A stretch of 64,000 bases of DNA from Providencia hangzhouensis (GTDB taxonomy: Bacteria > Pseudomonadota > Gammaproteobacteria > Enterobacterales > Enterobacteriaceae). Below, one piece after another: positions 60,427-64,000 of this stretch. Positions within the stretch are counted from its first letter, which is position 1. Each line of letters opens with the position of its first letter. Location of the stretch: assembly GCF_029193595.2 (NCBI RefSeq), contig NZ_CP135052.1, positions 2,790,001-2,854,000 on the forward strand, written 5' to 3'. The notes beneath the pieces were generated by a model that ran no database searches, was not told the DNA's origin, and was given only the letters and a program-made list of their open reading frames with translations. The translations under genes and the position numbers were made by a program.

Positions 60427-61659
60427 TTATTTTTTTCCAACTAAACGACAAATGGTTTCTGATACTAAGTAGCTTTTCTCAAAAGAGCTGATTGGTAAAA
60501 ACTCAAAACATGAGTGGAAATTAAGTGCACCAGTAAAATAATTTGGGGTTAAGATACCTCTTGCTGATAAAGCAGAGCCATCCGTACCACCGCGCATTGG
60601 GATCACCTTAGGTTCAACCTCTTGAATTTTCAATGCATCAAAAATTAAATCAATCGCTGTACAGTCATCTCCTAATGAGTCGCTAATATTGCTATACACA
60701 TCTACAATGTTGCACTCAATTTTTGCACGCGGATGACGCGCTTTTATTAACTCAATCGCTTGTTTTATAAAGTGTTTTCGAGCTGAAAAACTATGACGGT
60801 CAAAATCACGGATCGCCATTTTAATTTTAGCATTATCAGGATTTGCTATTAAATCTGTCACATAAAAGTAGCCTTCGCGATGCTCTGTATGTTCTGGGGT
60901 ATCAAAACGATCAAAGCAACCAATAAAATCATGAGCTACACGAATAGGATTCAACAATACATTCTTAGCTGACATAGGATGCGCGGTAATACCTTTAATT
61001 GAAACTTCAATAGAAGCAGCATTAAACGTTTCGTACACAACCTCACCAAGAGCACAACAGTCAATGGTATAAGCAAAATCAACGTTAAAACGAGATAAAT
61101 CCATAATTTTAGAACCGCGTAGGCCAATTTCTTCGTCGGGTACAAACGCAACGTAGATATCCCCACAATCAAAATCGGCATATTGCAGCTTATTCATTAA
61201 TTCCATGACAACCGTTACAGCGGCTTTATTATCTGCGCCAAGTACGCTAGTTCCATCACTAAAAATAATCTCTTCACCGATATAAGGTGCAGCTTCAGGG
61301 TGCTCATCTGATTTAAACCAAATATTTTCTTTTTCATTTAAACATAAATCTTTGCCTTCATATCTTAAGGTTTGAGGCTTAACGATGGGAGATAACCCAA
61401 CATCAACAGTATCTAAATGAGTCACAAAACCTATTTTTGGCGCTGAAGGCTTATTGCCTGGGCGCATTGCATATAAGATGGCATGGTCATCGATATAAAC
61501 ATCTTTCAAGCCATAACTTTCAAGCTCTTGCGCTAATAATTTTGCCAGCTCACGTTGCCCTTCTGTGCTTGGAACAACCGTGCTTGCTGCGTCACTTTGG
61601 CTTTCAATAGCGAGATAGCGGTAAAAACGCTGCTCTAATTGCTTACCTAATTCGTTCAT
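60427..61659 (-). CDS. pepT: Peptidase T (tripeptide aminopeptidase)
   Basis: 410-residue M20B di-zinc tripeptidase. Metal and catalytic motifs: FVTHLDTVD near 80, SVLGADNKAAVTVVMEL near 135, FVPDEEIGLRGSK near 172, TIDCCALGEV near 196, and C-terminal NFHSCFEFLPI with the last metal His. AAGGAA ribosome site. It follows the AbgT-family transporter by 63 bases on the same strand, so peptides taken up may be cleaved here. FNR-type anaerobic control is known for E. coli and Salmonella pepT; no clear site was verified. Confidence 0.95.
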   Translation of the reverse strand: MNELGKQLEQRFYRYLAIESQSDAASTVVPSTEGQRELAKLLAQELESYGLKDVYIDDHAILYAMRPGNKPSAPKIGFVTHLDTVDVGLSPIVKPQTLRYEGKDLCLNEKENIWFKSDEHPEAAPYIGEEIIFSDGTSVLGADNKAAVTVVMELMNKLQYADFDCGDIYVAFVPDEEIGLRGSKIMDLSRFNVDFAYTIDCCALGEVVYETFNAASIEVSIKGITAHPMSAKNVLLNPIRVAHDFIGCFDRFDTPEHTEHREGYFYVTDLIANPDNAKIKMAIRDFDRHSFSARKHFIKQAIELIKARHPRAKIECNIVDVYSNISDSLGDDCTAIDLIFDALKIQEVEPKVIPMRGGTDGSALSARGILTPNYFTGALNFHSCFEFLPISSFEKSYLVSETICRLVGKK

Positions 61660-61722
61660 TTTATATTCCTTGCATTAACTATATTTACCCTACCTATTTA
61701 ATAGGTAGGGTATTGGCCCTAC

Positions 61723-63276
61723 TTATGGTGCAGGATGCCATGTGTAACCACTGTCGAAACCAATTGGGATATCAAAAGCCCAGAATAAATATAATGTTGA
61801 AGTTAAAATAATTAATAGCCCAACGGTGAATGGGATCATCATTGAGCACAATGTTCCTATTCCTGCATTTTTATAGTATTTCTGGCAATACATCAGGATT
61901 AACGGATAAAACGGAAACATCGGTGTGCTCACATTCATTGCAGAGTCGCTGACACGAAATGCCGCTTGTGTTAATTCAGGTGAAATTCCGACTGCCATTA
62001 GCATAGGCACTAATACTGGCGCCATAATTGCCCATTTTGATGTCGCAGAAGTAATCATAATATTTAAGATAGCCGTTAATAGAATAACGCCAAAAACGGT
62101 CATTCCAGATGGCATATCAAGTGTACGTAATAACTCTGCCCCTGAAAGCGCTAATAATGTGCCTAAATTAGAATGTTGGAATGAATATAAAAATTGGGCA
62201 GCAAAAAAAGCAAAAACAATAAATGGGATAAGTGACTTAGTAATATTTTCCATTGCCTTGACAACATCTTTTGTTGATGTAAAAGATTTCGTCATATAAC
62301 CATAAACAATGCCTGGCAAAGCAAAGAAAATAAATAATAAAGGCACAACAATTTGCATGATAGGTGCTTTAGGGCTAGTTAAGCTACCATCCGGCCCACG
62401 TAATGGAGAGTTCTCTGGCCATAATAGTGCAAATAATCCGATACCTAAAGCAATTAGTACTAAACCAGAAATACGAAAAGCACGATTCTCAGCAGCAGTA
62501 ATTTTACCTAAATTTTTTTCAGAATCAGTATCAACTTCGTTTGAACTGATTGGGCAGTTTTTATTTAGCCATGGTTCAACAATCTTCTCAGTGATAAACC
62601 AACAGGTAAAAATAACCCCGAATGTACCACCCAAACTAAAGAAATAGTTACATAAAACATTTACGCTATAACCCGGCGCTAGCATTTGTGCAGCATCTTG
62701 CGTAAAACTTTGCATGATTGGGTCAATAATTGATGGCGTATAGCTTGCAGTAAATCCCCCCGCTAAGCCTGCAAATGCAGCAGCAATCCCAGCTAATGGA
62801 TGACGACCACTCGCATAAAACATCATTGCTGCAACTGGCATTAAAATGACATAGGCAGAATCTGAAGCAATATGAGAAACAATCCCCACAAACACCACTG
62901 TAGGCGTTAACATTCTTGGTGAAATAAACGACAACATTTTTTTCAATGCGGTATTAATGAAACCACTGCTTTCAGCAATACCAATACCTAATGTTGCCAC
63001 TATCGTGATACCAAGAGGAGGGAAATTAATGAAGTTTTTAACTGCCGCAGTGATAAATAATATGATTTCCTCATACTGAAACATATTAACTATAGCAATT
63101 TTTTCTTTTGAAATAGGATGGTAATAACTAAAATCTACGAAAGAAAGCAGATAAGATAAAAACCAACATATAATCAGGGCGTACACAAACAGCATAGTCA
63201 CATCAGGCATAACATTACCGATGCGCTCGACACGGTTTAAGAACCCTTTTTTCTTGGGAAGTGTTTTTGTTGTCAT
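61723..63276 (-). CDS. AbgT-family transporter
   Basis: 517-residue inner-membrane protein with about thirteen spans, AbgT family (p-aminobenzoyl-glutamate transporters; some members export sulfonamides). Signature segments: VERIGNVMPDVTMLFVYALI near 16-35, GFTASYTPSIIDPIMQ near 175, LAPGYSVNVLCNYFF near 195, ITSATSKWAIMAPVLVPM near 415, and AFRVSDSAMNVSTPMFPFYP near 440. Located just ahead of pepT on the same strand; no abgA or abgB hydrolase genes adjoin. Dipeptide or aminobenzoyl-glutamate uptake are both possible. Confidence 0.88.
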   Translation of the reverse strand: MTTKTLPKKKGFLNRVERIGNVMPDVTMLFVYALIICWFLSYLLSFVDFSYYHPISKEKIAIVNMFQYEEIILFITAAVKNFINFPPLGITIVATLGIGIAESSGFINTALKKMLSFISPRMLTPTVVFVGIVSHIASDSAYVILMPVAAMMFYASGRHPLAGIAAAFAGLAGGFTASYTPSIIDPIMQSFTQDAAQMLAPGYSVNVLCNYFFSLGGTFGVIFTCWFITEKIVEPWLNKNCPISSNEVDTDSEKNLGKITAAENRAFRISGLVLIALGIGLFALLWPENSPLRGPDGSLTSPKAPIMQIVVPLLFIFFALPGIVYGYMTKSFTSTKDVVKAMENITKSLIPFIVFAFFAAQFLYSFQHSNLGTLLALSGAELLRTLDMPSGMTVFGVILLTAILNIMITSATSKWAIMAPVLVPMLMAVGISPELTQAAFRVSDSAMNVSTPMFPFYPLILMYCQKYYKNAGIGTLCSMMIPFTVGLLIILTSTLYLFWAFDIPIGFDSGYTWHPAP

Positions 63277-63506
63277 ATTTACAAGCTACTTATGTTATTA
63301 GAATAGAAACTTTATAACAGTAAATAACCTATATATAAAAGTAAAATATTTTTGTGATTAGTTTTTACAGGATAAACCAGTTACAAAATAAAATATTAGA
63401 ATTATTTATATTAATTTTAATTACCAAAAATTACATATCTTAAATTTTATTAACTTATAGATTTAAATGCAGGGTATATCACTTAAGTATTTGACTTCGA
63501 GTCTGC

Positions 63507-63548
63507 GCATACAAAAAAAGGAATAATAATTACACTTTTTTTGTATGC
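63507..63548. other. Perfect 14-bp inverted repeat downstream of psiE
   Basis: GCATACAAAAAAAG and CTTTTTTTGTATGC with a 14-base spacer, 23 bases after the psiE stop. The T run lies inside the stem on either strand. May be a terminator for psiE or a cruciform-prone site. Confidence 0.6.
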
Positions 63549-63570
63549 AAGTAAATTACACTAATGTATG

Positions 63571-63987
63571 TTATTCACGCTTTAATTTTTCAGTATTTGC
63601 AATATAAAGTGCAACGACTAGTACCAAAATCGCCCCTGCATGCAACAAAGTTGTCATAGGGTCACTATGATCAACGATAATTAAACGAATAATCGCAGTA
63701 ATACCAATATAGATAAAATACCTTAACGGGAAATGATAGCCCGACATAAAATATTTTATTATCAAGGCAATAAACTCAAAGTATAAAAAATAAATGACAA
63801 TGCCTTCTAACAACTCATAGGCCGTCGCCCCTTTTGAGCTACCAAACATTAATGAAGCCATTGTCACCGTTTCTTTAGCTAAAAAGAATACAAGTACGGC
63901 AGCGAGTGAGATCAAGCCAATATTTAATATCCATTGTAGTACCCACGCGATATTACTCGCATGACGCATTCCTTTCATACTATTCAT
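63571..63987 (-). CDS. psiE: Phosphate-starvation-inducible protein PsiE
   Basis: 138-residue inner-membrane protein with four spans; matches the PsiE family in length (E. coli 136). Family segments: [20 protein letters not shown] near 60-80, [19 protein letters not shown] near 84-102, and IIVDHSDPM near 103. Role unknown; in E. coli it is under PhoB and CRP control. Start ATG with AGAGGA; the promoter lies beyond the window edge. Confidence 0.93.
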   Translation of the reverse strand: MNSMKGMRHASNIAWVLQWILNIGLISLAAVLVFFLAKETVTMASLMFGSSKGATAYELLEGIVIYFLYFEFIALIIKYFMSGYHFPLRYFIYIGITAIIRLIIVDHSDPMTTLLHAGAILVLVVALYIANTEKLKRE

Positions 63988-64000
63988 TTGTTATTCCTCT

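Overview
The window looks like a chromosome segment of an AT-rich enterobacterium of the Morganellaceae, most likely Providencia. Core genes keep the Escherichia coli order uvrY-uvrC-pgsA-tRNA(Gly-Cys-Leu), and fabV, fetAB, psiE, tcyP, yhbW and pepT are recognisable by recall of their E. coli homologues. The accessory content (D-arabitol, ribitol/adonitol and tetritol loci together) fits the classical sugar-test profile of Providencia rettgeri. The species is an inference and was not tested by any search.

Layout. 0-5.9 kb: end of the cystine transporter tcyP, then small genes, azlCD with a divergent XRE-cupin regulator, and a ydcY-like gene. 5.9-9.7 kb: an operon of two M20 amidohydrolases and an uncharacterised membrane protein, probably for N-acyl or N-carbamoyl amino acids. 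10.3-15.7 kb: a D-arabitol operon (dalD-dalK-dalT) with divergent dalR. 15.7-16.5 kb: the fluoride channel gene crcB, whose promoter and fluoride riboswitch lie between two copies of a palindromic intergenic repeat. 16.5-25.6 kb: a probable erythritol/threitol locus (Zn dehydrogenase, MFS permease, DhaK, DhaL and SorC regulator on one strand; RpiB/EryI-like isomerase and transketolase on the other; a convergent SDR dehydrogenase). 26.0-27.5 kb: fetAB. 27.5-31.2 kb: rbtR-rbtD-rbtK for ribitol, without its own transporter. 31.3-35.3 kb: AT-rich stretch with orphan genes and a secreted EEP-fold protein. 34.3-37.7 kb: a LacI regulator with a three-gene ascorbate-type PTS. 37.8-43.5 kb: assorted membrane and redox genes. 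43.9-47.9 kb: a D-threonate locus (kdgT-like permease, dtnK, pdxA2, DeoR regulator). 48-56 kb: assorted genes, including a second methionine aminopeptidase coupled to a ParD-like protein, and fabV. 56.4-60.2 kb: four tRNAs (tRNA-Leu(UAA) duplicated), pgsA, uvrC and uvrY. 60.4-64 kb: pepT, an AbgT-family transporter and psiE.

How the genes work together. The dal, rbt and tetritol loci feed oxidised and phosphorylated polyols into the pentose phosphate pathway: D-xylulose 5-P from arabitol, D-ribulose 5-P from ribitol, and probably D-erythrose 4-P from tetritols, the last next to its own transketolase. The D-threonate genes add an oxidised four-carbon substrate that ends in dihydroxyacetone phosphate. 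The two polyol permeases are paralogues, and each is preceded by an intercistronic hairpin without a U tract.

The strongest points for a second look are: UvrY, whose receiver domain has lost the phosphoacceptor Asp and the conserved Thr and Lys; the crcB riboswitch separated from its gene by a mobile-looking repeat; the tetritol locus; and the overlapping ParD-like/MetAP gene pair. No rRNA, CRISPR array, prophage or insertion-sequence transposase was seen.
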